A program made the translations under genes and the position numbers. Below are positions 1-12,664 of a stretch of 64,000 nt of DNA, one piece after another. Positions within the stretch are counted from its first letter, which is position 1. Every line of letters begins with the position of its first letter. Origin of the DNA: Glossina fuscipes (Eukaryota; Arthropoda; Insecta; Diptera; Glossinidae); assembly GCF_014805625.2 (NCBI RefSeq), contig NW_024003803.1:885261-949260 (forward strand), read 5' to 3'. The notes beneath the pieces are model-generated. The model was not told the origin of the DNA, did no database searches, and was given only the letters and a program-made list of their open reading frames with translations.

Positions 1-518
1 AATCTTTGCTGTACATAACAACGCTACTTAGTTCCAGTCTTCGTTACATCATTAACTCTAGTATTAAATTTACCATGTATAATATCAATGTCATCATCTG
101 CAGCAGCAAACAGTGGGCCTATAAGGTTATTCATCATATTTGAAACTTTGGCGTCTCGCACCAGAAATCATCGGCCGAAGGAGACCATAGAGAGGGTAGA
201 GTAAAGAATGGCCCAGGGCTTACGATCCCGACGTTCGATAAACCAGGTTTCGCCTATCCGTTGATTTCTATAAAGGTATAGCAAGTGTATTTCTGTTAGA
301 TGTAAACTTGTGTTCAGTGCCTGTGCGACAAAAATTTAAAACCATTCTATATCTTCTGAACTAGCTAGCTGAGCAATGACACGTGCGTCGGTCTCTACAA
401 CCTCCGATCTTGTTCAAGTGGCACTTAAGAGTAGCTCTTACAATAATAAAGTCTATAGTTCGACAGTTCTATAGGCAGTGAAGATTTACAGACTCTAGCG
501 TTACACGAAAATGAGTAT
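1..518. other. Non-coding flank with dispersed repeat pieces
   Basis: No gene is visible here. Two parts recur elsewhere in the window. About 130-215 resembles the reverse complement of 36890-36975, sharing the core CCGAAGGAGACCATAG. About 325-480 resembles 45305-45490, sharing AGCAATGACACGTGCGT. Similarity to the I-clade element begins at about 519, so this is the flank into which a 5'-truncated copy landed. The family of the two repeat pieces is not recognised. Confidence 0.5.
325..480 (+). repeat. Dispersed repeat, copy 1 (partner at 45305-45490)
   Basis: The stretch shares a run around AGCAATGACACGTGCGT, followed by CTCTACAACCTCCGATC and further patchy matches, with 45305-45490 in the same orientation. 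It is probably a fragment of an unidentified transposon. Neither copy has terminal repeats that I can see. Confidence 0.55.
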
Positions 519-936
519 GGTTTCCTGGTCTATTTCTGATGATCCACATAATAGTGATCACTTTCCAATCATAATAGATCTTAAACTTTCAATGTCCTCT
601 GTTACTCCAGCAAAACAGGCCAAATTCCTCCTAGATAAAGCGGATTGGATCAATTACTCCAAACAGGCCGAGTCACTTCTGAATTCAAAGCTGTTTAATG
701 GGAACTGCAACCATGATGCTGCCATTATGTCTAAAGCGATTCGCACAGGTGCTCAACTTTCTATTCCTCAATCCAATAGCTCTTTTAAACGAGGTAGGGT
801 TCTTTGGTGGAGCAACACGCTTTCGTTTTTGAGGAAAAATAAAATGGATCTATGGCACCGCTTTAAGAGATGTCCTGATCATGATCATTTGTTATTATAC
901 AAAAAGGCCAATGCTCTATTCAGGAAGGAACTATGA
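519..936 (+). pseudogene. ORF2 fragment: end of endonuclease and linker (I-1)
   Basis: The reading frame contains SDHFPIIIDL, the C-terminal motif of APE-type endonucleases of non-LTR elements, where the Ser-Asp-His is catalytic. A linker with WHRFKRCPDHDH and KKANALFRKEL follows. The same linker occurs in I-2 and, twice, in I-3. The Met at 511 lies in flanking sequence just upstream of where similarity begins, so it is not the original start. The frame ends at a stop created by a change in the RKELRKSKAL region seen intact in the other copies. Confidence 0.8.
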
Positions 937-1039
937 AAATCAAAGGCTCTTAGTTTTGAACTTTTTTCGAGAGGAATTCACAGAAATACATCAATGAAAG
1001 TTGTCTCAGACTCAATGGGACTTTAAACCTGAATGAAAT

Positions 1040-1968
1040 TTCTGCCATCTGCACTCCCAATGGAACTTTAACTGACACACATGATATTTCTAATTGCTTT
1101 GGACAAAGGTGGTGCGAGTACTCCTCTGAAAGCAAACTTTTCCAGTGCTTTCATCGAAAATAAAAGAACTCCAATTACTCTTCCAAATTGTGTTGACAGA
1201 TGTGCCACCTTCCTGGAAAATTGCATATCTACCTTAGAACTTGAAAGTTGTCTCTCCAAATCGCAGAGGAAGACATCTAATCTAGACCGCATTTCCTACC
1301 AAATGGTCAGTGCGCTGTCTAATTCAAGTAAAAAAAAATTACTGGACCTATATAATACGGTATTTTTGACTGGCCATATACCTCATATGTGGAAACTGGC
1401 AGTAGTTCTTCCAAGTCCAAAGTCTAAAAATGTCTTCATCGCATCGGATTATCGCCCAATCTCTCTTTTATCTTGCTTCTCAAAGGTATTGGAAAAGATT
1501 ATGGCATCGAGATTATCTTGGTTTCTTCAGTCCAAGAACCTGATAACAAAGCAACAAGTTGATTTCAAGCGGGGTAGAGGGTGCATCGACGCTCTGTTAC
1601 ATATTGATTATTTTACAAGCAAAGCAATTTCCGAACGAAATCCCGTAACAATTCTCTCAATTGATTTCAAAACAGCATTTGACAGAGTTGGTCTGCATGT
1701 TATTTTAAGACTCTTGAAATCATGGAATGTTGGACCCAAATTTTTCAACCACATCAAATCATTCATGTCACATCGGCGGTTTAAAGCTAGAATCAACAAT
1801 CTTCTTTCTGATTCCTTTCCGCTAATGAATGGCATTCCGCAAGGATCTCTATCTACTGGACGAGAGATCTCCACATGGACAAACTCGTCAGGGGCTAAAA
1901 TTTCCATACAAAAATGTAAAAAATGCACATTTGTCGAAAGCAGATATGCGATGCAGAAAATCTACTGA
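1040..1968 (+). pseudogene. Reverse transcriptase fragment without YADD box (I-1)
   Basis: RT motifs are visible in order: DRISYQM (motif 1 region), YRPISLLSCFSKVLEKI (motif 2), SIDFKTAFDRV (motif A with its catalytic Asp) and GIPQGSLS (motif B). Immediately after GIPQGSLS the frame jumps to GREISTW and SSGAKISIQKCK, which lie downstream of motif C in this clade. The segment with the catalytic YADD residues is absent, so the protein could not have been an active polymerase. The same joint is found in I-3. Frameshifts lie near 1130 and 1950. Confidence 0.85.
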
Positions 1969-2317
1969 TGCATATTATTGACTTACCAGTACTAAAAATT
2001 CAGACGCTGCATATTCTCGGGCTCACGTTTTCCAACAAATATCGTTGGAAAGCACACTGTATTCGGTTAAAAAATTATATTTTATCATACAATACGTTGC
2101 TTGGAAAAGCCATGCACACATTAACATTATTGCTTATCTTATCAAAATGCTTGTTTTAAGCAACATTGACTATGCTTTGGTAATTTATGGCAATATCTGG
2201 AAACGTAACATCAAACTCCTTAAACCGGTCTATCACCAAGCCGTCACAGCAAGTTGCTATGCTTTACTCATGACGCCCATAAGTAATATTATAATTGAAA
2301 CAAGTCTCCCAGCGTGA
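1923..2317 (+). pseudogene. RT thumb and connection segment, frameshifted (I-1)
   Basis: Two overlapping frames together cover the usual region between RT and RNase H. ILGLTFSNKYRWKAHCIRLK matches the LGI-FD-KL-W-H pattern of I-type elements. LSNIDYALVIYG and LLKPVYHQAVTASCYAL match the S-IDY motif and the conserved block after it. A frameshift near 2100 separates the parts, and a stop follows ETSLPA. The block starting at RNIKLLKPVYHQ is the point to which the RT-deleted copies I-2 and I-3 are joined. Confidence 0.75.
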
Positions 2318-2329
2318 GAAAATAGACTT

Positions 2330-3417
2330 AATGAGTTAAAAGCTAAAATAGTGCCCAAGCTTCTTAATTCAAACAAATCTATTCTCGGTGATGACGTGAG
2401 AAAGAAAATTCCAAAGTCACCATCTGCAATTGCCTATTGTTTGCACGTCGCAAAGGAAGTGAACATTCCCTTGAAAATTTTCCGCTTTTTTGGTGTTAAA
2501 CCTCCATGGATTTTGAAAGACTGTTCTTTTGACATCTCGCTGTCTATGCACAAGAAAGCCGATACTCCAAATTACATCTTCAGGAATCTAATAGCTGAAA
2601 AACCCCAAGTATTGAAAAGTACTGGTTGGAATCATTTATACACAGACGGCTCAAAATCTTCGTGTCTGCCTCCTGCTTGTGCCGTGGTAGATGCTACAGG
2701 ACAGGATATTCTCAATCACATATTTCATGAAAGCACTTCAACTTTCACAACCTAAGCCAGAGCTATCCTATCCATAAAAACCAACTCAAAACCGTCATTG
2801 TTACTGACAGTGTGTCTGTATTACAAGCTACTCGGAACCCTTCGACTTCGAGATGGGGCACCATCAACAAATTAAGGAATATAATTACTACACCCGACAG
2901 AAAAATTAAAATGTTATGGGTACCAAGTCACATCGGTTTATTGGGAAATGAGCAGGCTGATCGAGCGGCAAAGTATGCTGCTTCTGCTCCTCTAATTATG
3001 GATGATGTCATGGAAAAGTTGGATCTTCAAAGATACATTGGAAGAAAAGTTAAAGAGAAAATTGCAGAAGGAAATTTACAATACCATCATCAACACTACT
3101 CTTGCATTAACCCTCAATTAACTCCACCTCTATATCCAACAAATGTTGAGAAAACCAAGATCCAAACATTTTCGAGAATTCGCCTTGGTCATACAATTGC
3201 AACTCACCAATGGATCTTGAAGAAGTCTTCCTCCCCAATCTGCAGTTGTGGACAAACTCTCACTATAAAGCACATTCTCTGCGACTGCCTTAACTTTTCC
3301 TTGGCTAGAAGTATGGCATTTGGAACGTCTAAACCTTTGACCATTCTAAAATCAGCTTCAGAACCGAATATCAATTCTATATATTACTTTATTAATACTA
3401 CTAAGCTCATTATCTAA
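2330..3417 (+). pseudogene. RNase H domain and C-terminal region of ORF2 (I-1)
   Basis: The frames carry the RNase H core: LYTDGSKSS (first catalytic Asp), a degraded FTT-ARAI block where the Glu codon is lost to a stop, TVCLYYK (equivalent to the TDSLSVLQ block but frameshifted), and WVPSHIGLLGNEQADRAAKY (His and last Asp). A cysteine-rich motif CSCGQTLTIKHILCDC follows near the C-terminus, as in I-factor ORF2 proteins. At least two frameshifts and one stop inactivate it. The stop at 3415 is probably close to the original end because the tail follows within 90 bases. Confidence 0.85.
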
Positions 3418-3504
3418 TGTACATTTATTCAAATTAGAACCGATAGCCTATATTGCTAGTGCTCTAGGTTTTTTTTTTTAGAATTTATTTCATTAGTCTA
3501 ATAT

Positions 3505-3534
<30 letters not shown>
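3505..3534 (+). repeat. (TAA)n 3' tail of I-1
   Basis: About ten TAA units end the element directly after the shared 3' sequence TTTATTTCATTAGTCTAA. I-2 ends the same way and I-3 has the reverse complement. Confidence 0.9.
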
Positions 3535-3535
<1 letters not shown>

Positions 3536-3540
3536 TTGTA

Positions 3541-5815
3541 AATGTAATAATCCCTCAAGATGTTGAACTACTGGTACTGTTGCAGTGACTGTAACAGACA
3601 GAATTGGTACTATTACCAATATACAATTATTATTGTTGTTAAATTTTTGTATGATTTTAATTCTGTCGTCGATGGGAGAGAAACTCCCATTAACTTTGGT
3701 AGAGGCATTGGACTTGTTCGGACCAATAGGAGCTAGCATCTTCTTTGCATCAGTACAGCTGATGTTCAAACTACCATTAATCTTTTCCATCGTAACAATG
3801 GAGGTGTCTTGTCATTTTTATGTCGAAAGATGCTAAGCATCTGGATGGTTCTTTTGATGGATTAGGAGAGATCAGATTGTAATAAATTAAATAAAATTGT
3901 AGCGAAACACAAAAATAGAGTTTATTAATTTTAGAAATGTTTATAATTTACATATTTTTCATTATACCGTCCATTTTTTACTGGCTCTTGCTATGGCTTG
4001 TAGATAAACTTACATCGTAACTTACTTGTGCAACGTTATTGGCTAGATTTACATTAGAGTAGGTTGTATTGAACTAGGTTATAAGAATCTGAGGAAAATT
4101 TTGTACAACTAGAAATATGAAAAGTTCGCATAAGTTAAACTAAATAGAATAAAGTAAAACAAAATAATAAAATAAAACATGAGCAAAGCAATAACGCTCC
4201 GAAAGCTCAACAGACAGAATGCTGGAATTTTGCCCAAACGGCGAGGTAGCAATAGTAAAAGATGGAAGATGAAGGCTAGTAGGAGCCGATAATTGACCTG
4301 ACGGAGTGGGAAGAGTTTAATGCAGAACGGGAGAACGGTGCAAGAGATTTTTGTAGTGTTTTCTGGCAGTTTTGAAGTATTCAACTATTCGCTTTTGTTG
4401 AACGTGGCTTGGTATTTCTTGAATTTTTGGGTCAGAGCAGACAGCTGTTTATTTAATTCCGAATAGTCTACTTTAGGTAAGCAGGCAGTAGAAGTCGATA
4501 TCTTTTCTCCTGCAATCTTGGCACGACTAGCGTAAGCCTATTGCGGAGTCGCCAACAGCGTCAGCTGTCCTTCCAGCAAGACCCACGCAATTATGGTGGC
4601 GTTCATATAACCCATAAGTTATGTACCAATCCGAAATAATTGCCGACTTAATTAAGGATTTTTTATAGAGCTGCTCCCATATCTATTACTTTAAATCGCT
4701 TTGTGTCTTATGTTTATACAAGAAAATAACAATCGGAGAAGTATGTGTATTCAACACACACGACACATTTTAAATTGTCTTCTTTGTTCAAAGTCTATCA
4801 GAACTCAACCCCTTAATAATAGTGATTCGCTAAAGCTTTATAAATTCTTAACAAAATTTTTCTAAAGACAAAAACTTGCTTCTACCTCAAGCACTGTCGC
4901 TGAACATTATATACACTGAAGACACGCTGATGCTACATTCTATACCGTAAAGTCACGCCAATATTAATACGGTGTATTCCTATAATTCTGCTGCAATTAA
5001 CATAAAACACTGAAAATTCATCCTGATTTTTGTTCTATAAGTTTCCTTTTGGGTTTGGCCGATTGAGAAAGCATCACTTGCTTATGATATGATACTGCAT
5101 CATGCCCTTAAATTCACAAACAGCTTGAATGTTTTCGATAACATTGACACACCGTTATTTAGTACCGGTCAAATCTCGTGATAATGACTTTGATTGTAAC
5201 ATAGAGTCATCCATTTTGCGGTTCCGAAAGTAAATGTAAATAAGACGTAAAAAAAACACATTTCTGATTGGGTTTGGATCAAATTTATTTTCAATATATT
5301 ATTTGAACATTTCGTGCAAGTGGGATCAAGTTCACATTTTGATTTCGTAAATAAGGATCATTGTCCTTCTGTGTGAATGACACATTTGAAACAACTTCCT
5401 AATGGACTTTTAAGTGTGGAAAAATAACTTTGGGCGTGCTTTGTGAGTGTATTAAAGCTAGCCACAAACATTATGTGGTATAATTCTTTTGGATTTTTTA
5501 CTTTGAGGTTATGTTGAACTATTGGCTTGCTTCAATGGAGCATGTACCTTTAATGACTTCATTCACTAATATTATTCATGTTATTGGCGAGAAAACTGCA
5601 GATTTATGCGAAATAATGATAAAAATTAAGGTTCCAGAGTTACATTTTTGTATAAGTCTAGAGGGGAAAGTCATTTTTAAATTAAAATGGCATAAATCAA
5701 TACCTAAAAAACAGATAATTTATATTGATATTTTTCACCGTAGAGTGATGACTCTATAATATTTCTCATAACAATAACTTCAATTCATTTACTCTTTTTT
5801 TGGACACAGCTAGTT
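3541..5815. other. No recognisable gene
   Basis: The stretch is A+T-rich. The open frames at 3585-3836, 4109-4384 and 5511-5759 are short, of ordinary composition and match nothing I know. I see no terminal repeats or long tandem arrays. Confidence 0.4.
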
Positions 5816-7150
5816 CTACACTGGCGTAAAACTCCTTCTCCAACAACATAACGGCTGCAGATTAAACGACGTGATTTCTATTTTCAGAGATGTGCAATAC
5901 ATATTCCTCAAATATACCGTAGCTGGACAGACGAAAACAGTATGCTGCGCGTCTTCGTTCATGCTTTGGTAAAAGTAGCTTGCGTTTTTTGCTCGTAATT
6001 TGAAACGACACAAACAACTCGCGAAATTTTCATGACCCGCCAAAATTTAGGTTAGTTTCTCCGTGTTTTCGCCTCACCCATTGCTTAAAATTTGGGATGA
6101 GGATGCAGGTGCAGCTTCCTTTTGTGCCTTTTTCCCACCGTTATTGCCATTCCGTTAAGATACTCTTCGGATAGATGTTTTAATTCCACGGATGTGTGTG
6201 TTAGCTTCTTCAGCCGTTTTCGTTTCCAGCACTTTTCCCGCCCAAGTTGCGACGTACATAATTTTCTCGCTTGCTTTTGTCGGCTTCGTATCTAATTGTC
6301 CTCCAAGATACCTCAAATTGGGACTGAATTTGACACGGTGTTCATTTTTGTTACTTCTATCTGTCACCAGTACGGCTTCATTTTCCCCACGGAAACCTTT
6401 AGTTTGAACTTATGTACGAAGTACATAGGCTTAAGCTGTCGTTTGCTACGATCTCCATTAGTGGACGCTGGCTTTACAGGCAAGGCGTTGTTCACACCAC
6501 ACTCTATTAATCTCCCCGTTCTTGAAAGCTGCATGTTGAACAGGTGCCCATATATGAAATTCCACTAGGAGGGAAGCTTATGGTACGCTTGGCACAATCC
6601 TGCACTTTTTAATACCGTCGCCTGTGTTTTACGCAAGTAGCTGTATATCATGTTAACCGAGTATGGGGAGAAGAATCGCGTGACTAAGCTTCCTGGAATG
6701 GTTTCGCAATCAGCCGTGTTGAAAGCGTTTCTCATGTTTAATGTGATAACAGCACATAATTCTTTTGCGTCCTGCCTTTTCTGGCCTCTAGTTTCTCTTG
6801 GGACACCAATCTCGCATATATTTGTTAAAGTATACTGGATTTAAGCCACAGCACAGATCTTCCTTGCGAGGTAGATTAGTATGCCGAAGTTCATACTTTT
6901 TGGACAACAGAGTTGCTATGTTCGCCTCATGGTTCAGTTTGCGTACGTTCCATTTTTTCTCTTGTTACAAAATTGTTGTTCTGCCTTATTGTCTATATCC
7001 AAAAATATCTGCTGGCGATTGATTGGGGTTTCTGCCATTATCCAACGCCTATACCGATCTGCCAACGGATAAGACCCTACATTCATGTATATTATAGTGT
7101 CCTGTGTTTCTCTTTGGAAGAAAAGGTTGGAGCCATTGCTTAATATCACC
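5816..7150 (-). pseudogene. R1-type non-LTR retrotransposon remnant (RT to C-terminus)
   Basis: Reading the minus strand in several frames gives NAFNTADCETI (motif A region of R1-type RTs), a following block with MIYSYLRKTQATVL, then VKFSPNLRYLGGQLD (the KYLG-LD motif after the polymerase core), and at the end NEDAQHTVFVCPA. The last motif matches the DAEHTVFVCP pattern at the C-terminus of R1/LOA-group ORF2 proteins. The catalytic YADD region is not legible and there are many stops. It is a heavily decayed fragment. The group assignment is by motif only, and an RT of a neighbouring clade is possible. Confidence 0.6.
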
Positions 7151-7639
7151 AGATATAATGATGCACTTATTTCACCGACTATAATCCCAATTTTGTCTGT
7201 TTTTTTTTAATGCTATTCTGGTCATTTCCTGTTAATGTTCCTAGTTACTGTAACTATTGAGACGATGTTCTTAAAGTTCTCTGTTAACCCATGTAATTTG
7301 CCACTGAATGCTTCGAAATCTACGTTAGAGGAGAAAGAGAAATTGTAAATCGTAATCTCTATTCCGCCATAAAAATTGTTCGTTTGTCTGTTTTATCTTG
7401 GAACTACGTAATGGTACACGGCCTTCAACGCTGCTCGCTAAAAAGCCTTATATCTACATTTTTTTCAATTATTGTTTACAGCAGCAAATTTTGACCTTAT
7501 TTATCCCTTCCTAGATTATATTATATGGTCTCGTCGTACTTCGTTGCATGCAGCGCTTGACATAAAGTGGCTAAATTAGGCTTTTTTCAGCACAAATAAT
7601 GCACCGCAACTCCTTTTTATACAATGCGACTATCTAGTT

Positions 7640-8700
7640 GCTAGTTGTTAAAAACAAAAAGAATACCACTTACAGTAATATTATTTGTTTTGATATGCTA
7701 CACGCCTTTCGCTGTTTTTATTAACTTTCTAGATGAGAAGTCAATGGGTTTTTTAAAGCTGTTTTCATCTAATTTCAGCAGCAGTTCTACAGTGTTTGCG
7801 CTTACAATCGGATTTGTTTGGAACTTGTGGTAAATTTGCGTTAAACAACTATCTACCGTTAAGAAAGTTTTTTATTTGTTCACCACATCGGAACAGTTTT
7901 TTGTCCGAAAATGTTTTGTAAGAAATTCTGTAAAAGACTTAACAAAGTTGATATATCTGGTATAAATCGTCTATAAAAGATTAGTACACCCAACAAAACC
8001 TGCAATGCACTAATATTTTTGTAATAACGAATATAATTAAATTTTTTAACCTGTTTTGGATTCTTTCCATCTACAATGTACATGCAGCACTATTCAAAAT
8101 ATCCATTACCGCTTAAAGGCTTTGTATACGTAGTTGTCTATAGAGGGAACTTATCAGTCTAAAATAAAAACATCCCTTTTTAAATCAGTTGAAAATATAT
8201 CGATAATACTTTGGAAGATCGCCAATCTATAGAAATAATCCCTTGAATATTAATTTGGCGTAACTTTGCTAACATTCATCTGATTCAAGTTTTTAGTGTG
8301 TCATGCTCTAATTTGGAAAACTACATCATTATGCAAAAGACAAAACATTTCTTCTGTGCGCAGAAATGCGTACTTCTTAATGTTTAAGGTTAGCTGTCAC
8401 TTTAAGATTCCGCATATATAAATATCATAATTCCCTGCTACAATGATCACAACTTTTTTGTGGCTGATTGGAGGACTGCACTGTTTTCGAAACACTTCAT
8501 TGAAAGCATTTGTCAATTTTGGTTTCTTGTTTTCCTTTAATCAGAAAAAGTACTGGCCTCGGTGTAAAAAAACTTCGACTCACTTCATCTTCAACTATAA
8601 GCAGTATTTCGACTTTATTCAATAGCACATTTGGCTATTGCTTAATCAAATTGTCTTTAATTGGAACTGTCATCTTTGTAGCAAAGTTGTGGTAATCTGA
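7640..8700 (-). pseudogene. Ty3/gypsy polymerase remnant (G2: RT and RNase H start)
   Basis: Minus-strand frames show RPVLFLIKGK (start of a gypsy RT), IFQSIIDIFSTDLK followed by a degraded LDD box (the block around the catalytic Asp pair), then SALQVLLGVLIFYRRFIPDI, the typical connection motif after RT. KPIDFSSRKL follows, at the start of RNase H. The order fits one element read right to left. Stops and frameshifts occur throughout. The zinc-knuckle fragment at 8894-9076 lies upstream in the same orientation and probably belongs to it. I see no LTRs for this copy. Confidence 0.7.
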
Positions 8701-8893
8701 ATTTAAGATATACACTTTTTTATCACATACATCTGGAAGTATAATATCTCCTCCATCATAAACTATTATTATTACATTTCAATTTGCAATACCAAAACAA
8801 TTCGATATAAACTTCATTTTAAGAAACTTTGCCTAAATCTATTAAAGTATTTTATAACCACTTTTATTTTAATAGGACGATCTATTTCTTTCG

Positions 8894-9076
8894 TCACGAT
8901 AAAATCCTTAACTCATTATTATTAATGTAGTGGATATTCTGATAGATGATATGCACACACCTTCTTTTTCTTCTTCTACCACATTTATTGAATTTTCTAT
9001 TCTTAAACTTACAGTTTTTGTATCTATAGTTAGCATATCCATATACTGCAAAATTCCAAATTTGCCACGAATTCAC
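8894..9076 (-). pseudogene. Degraded CCHC zinc-knuckle fragment (G2 gag end)
   Basis: The minus frame contains NCKFKNRKFNKCGRRRKRRC. Gypsy elements of the mag-like group have a pair of CCHC knuckles with a KFK-A-CN-CG-GH pattern here, just before the protease. Several Cys positions have changed. The position, upstream of and parallel to the RT pieces at 7640-8700, supports one element. Confidence 0.5.
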
Positions 9077-12000
9077 TTTGATATAAGCCTTGAATTAGAA
9101 TTTTGCTGTTAACGATGCCTCTTGCTCTGCCTATTTATTGATACTTTCTGCACTATCTTTAATTTCAATTCAAAAAAATCTTTCAGCTTATCTAACAAGA
9201 TTCACATGCTTTTTCATAGCCGATGCACACATATATTAAAATTTTTTGTCATGTCTTCTATTTTTGCTGATCAAATTAAATTTTGACGCAATTGATGTGA
9301 CCAATATAGCTTTTCGTTCCTTTTGCCAATAACGATTGGTGCATTTGGTGTATCCAATGTATTTACTGCAGGGTCAGAGAAGACTGCCTTATCAAGCAAT
9401 CATATTGAAAACTGCGCAGTTATATATATTTATATACCATATATATTTATTTATATTTATTTTTCCACAGAAGTACTTTTTATTTAACATGTAATTTTAC
9501 ATATAATAATTCCTTACTAATATTTTGTAATCTTCTGAAATCAGTTTATTATAACGTTTTATATATAACAGGCAAAGTGATTTGTTGGCGCACATGCATT
9601 ATTTACAAAGTTGCCAACATATTCCTATAAAGTTGCAATATATTACAAATATTTATATTTTTACAACGATACCAAAAACCAAATATAGGCTAGTTGGGAA
9701 GGAGAAAATACAATGGAATGTACTTTGAATGAAATATCTTGTGCAATATGTTTTTAGTAAATATTATATTTTGCTAAACAGTGAGGCAAAAATAAATGAT
9801 AATAAATAATTGCTCCAACTGAAAGTGAGCCTTAAACTTGTTCGGATAAGAATTTGAAAATTATTCATCATTACTTCATTTATTTCATTCCTTATAGCCA
9901 TATCGCGGGATCCTACTTCTATTGAAAGGTAGCTATGGCTTTACCCAGTGAACTCATCATTTTGTCCACCATTTATTCGTACATAACCCTTTGGAGATTT
10001 ATGAAGGAAAAAGATCTTTGGGGTTCGATTTGACTGTAGCAATTCGACAATCAGCTTATATAGTTTTAATGTTGTATTCATCAACTTGTGGCGTCACGTC
10101 ACTCTTTGTGTTGGATATATAGCCCTTTGATATTTTATGGATGTGAACTTTTGCAAGCATATCAGCTACGACCACACCTTTCATGCGTCGACGGCGTCCA
10201 GTATCATTGAAGTCCCCATGTCTCCGTTTAAAGTCAACTATTCATTCTCAAATTGAAGTTTTTGAAAAAAAGGATTACTGTAAATTTATAGCGTCAGCGG
10301 TTAGGGGTAAGTTTGCTTTTGCCACGTCAGGTAATATTAGAGTAAATTACAAGAAATGAAATAAAAATTAAAGAAATTTCTGGTCTCCCACCATGCACCT
10401 GCCTTTAGCTTCCCCAACTCCATCTTTTCTTATCTTTTCGAAACCACCGAAATTTTATCTAAAATAGCAAAATTGAAAACATTAAAAAAAAATTGAATTT
10501 TATCATTATGAAGACACATAAAAGTAAGCATTAAGTTACTTACATTAAAATTTTATCAATAGCGATATTTACGTCACCATTTGTGGTCCTCACTTTGCGT
10601 TAACATTACGAACAAACGTTCGCATTAGCGTTTCAACAATAACTTTATTGTCAACTAGGACAAAGTCAACCATCCGCAATATATCAATACACAACCCAGA
10701 TATAGAATCTCATGACGTTTTGCATACGGGCATTATTTGGAAAACGACTAAATTTTACACTTTCTTGCTTTATTCATTTTCTGTTTTCAACTTTATTTCA
10801 ATTATATCACTTTAGGTAGATTATTCCAGCTATTTTTCTCAATTTTCTCACAATTTGCATTTTCCTAGAAATATTGTCTTTTATGTTTATGGAGAAATCG
10901 AAGATCCTCTTACATAAATTTTGAGTGAGAGAATTTATTAATTTGAAATTATTTTTCTTTTACCTCGACTATTAATTTCTATTCATTTCAGCAAAGTAGT
11001 GCTTATACAACAACTTTCTATATATAGATATATACTGTGAAGTGTAATATTCAAAGAGAAAAAGTAAAGCAAGTAAATGTTGTGAAAGAGTGGACACGAA
11101 AAACAAATGCTTATTTTTTACTTAAACTAATAGGGAGCAATTATACATTACATATTTCTGGAGTAGCAGTAACATTATATGACACAAATAGCAAAACCAC
11201 TGTTTGCATATGTGCTTTTCAGTTATCGTACTTTTCATTATGTGCAATAGCGAAGATGACAGATAAAAGAAAACCCATAAAAACATAGACAAGTCCTTTA
11301 TGCGTGCGCCCAACAACAAAAACAGTGTTTCACTAAGAAATTCAGTTTTTGCTAGTGTTTTCAAAATAGCGAAGTTATTGCTAATTGGTAAACAAAGTAA
11401 AAAAAGCTTAACAAACGTCGTTGGAGGATTGCTGCTTTTCACATATTATACTTTTTTTGTAAGAGACAACATAATATTCAGTCTCAGCAATTATTGACTG
11501 ATGTATTGTAGCGAAATTGAGCCTTTCTTCACCAACATGGAATTAATGTCCAAAAATGCGGAGTCTCAATACTTAAAGCAAACTTAATTCCAGAAGTGAC
11601 ATTTGATTTGTAGAGTTGTTCGTCCACATATTACTTTGTGCTGTTGTACCGTCGTCATTGAAGGTGCTTCTGGTAATGATCGATCAATCACAAAAAAGGT
11701 GCTGATATCTTGGCAGTTATCAGCGCATTTTGCCCAAACAATAAATGACAGACAACAATGGAAAATCCCAAATACCATCAAAATTGTTAGATAAACTCCA
11801 GCGGATTATCGAATTGAGAGTAGCATCTACACTGATTGAGCTTCGTAAAATAGAAGTGGAAGAATGCACAAGGCGGAATGATTAAGATTATTTACATATA
11901 CGATGCTAACGAACGATGCAACTGGCACTTTCAACATAACATACCGCAGATCTATATTTATACCAAATTAATAAGTTGAAGTCTATGTGAAAATTCTACT

Positions 12001-12664
12001 ACAGGATACGAGCGAAATTGAAAAGAAAATTTTGGAAAGTGCCAATGGAGTTGGCAAGATTTATATGTACTGCCCGCTGATAGAGGACTGGGCAGATAGT
12101 TGACAATTCAACAACGAATCTAATCTCACTGTAAACAATTGCACGAACGAACATTTAGGAAAAATAACATAATTAAAATAGGAAAAATCGCATTTTTTCA
12201 TTTCCTGAAGAAGTGTAGCTTGAATAACAGTAACAAGGCGCAAAAATTTTTGCTAATAATTCACCAAAAATCTCTAAAATCAATGTCAATATAAGTAGTA
12301 ATTTTGCACTCTATATTGAATTCGTATAAGCAAAAAAAGTTAATAAACAAAAATAATCTCCTCAATCTAAACACAATCACTTATAGATTATTAACCACAT
12401 CTTTCTTCCACATAACGGTAAAATCCGTCTTGTTATCTTTTTATGCTTTTGTAGTATTCTGACATTTAAGCGTAAATACGAATATTTTAGAAACATGACC
12501 TGCTGGTCCATTAGTTTTTATTGAGTCACGAGCCATTAAAGAGATTCGCAAAATTGCTGAGAAAGGAACTTCTTATGATTCTTAAGATTCGTCACCCGCT
12601 TTAATAAAGACATCTCCTTTATGTATACTAGGTAAAGCAGTTTTTAATGCGTTATTTAAAGCTT
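9077..12664. other. No recognisable gene
   Basis: A+T-rich sequence with simple AT runs near 9420-9470. The short overlapping frames at 11037-11497 and 11584-11794 resemble no family I know. Near 10140-10230 the minus strand has a basic stretch that faintly resembles a transposase, but not enough to call. Confidence 0.4.

Larger units (their letters stand above)
519..3540 (+). mobile_element. I-clade non-LTR retrotransposon, copy I-1, 5'-truncated
   Basis: This is a decayed non-LTR retrotransposon. In order it carries the end of the endonuclease, a linker, a reverse transcriptase, an RNase H domain, a C-terminal cysteine motif, and a 3' tail of (TAA)n. A C-terminal RNase H together with a TAA-repeat tail is the known signature of the I factor group. 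The 5' end is missing: ORF1 and most of the endonuclease are absent, as expected from incomplete target-primed reverse transcription. Several stops and frameshifts break ORF2. The RT lacks the block containing the YADD box, and copy I-3 has the same joint, so that loss predates this insertion. Clade placement is confident from motifs, but exact family naming would need a search. Confidence 0.85.

Noticed and set aside
3485..3790. Minus-strand frame with Tyr and Asn runs
   Set aside because: It reads the reverse complement of the (TAA)n tail of I-1.
10140..10230. Possible mariner-like linker on the minus strand
   Set aside because: The resemblance is limited to a basic run; no helix-turn-helix, TGDEKW or other anchor motif was found nearby.
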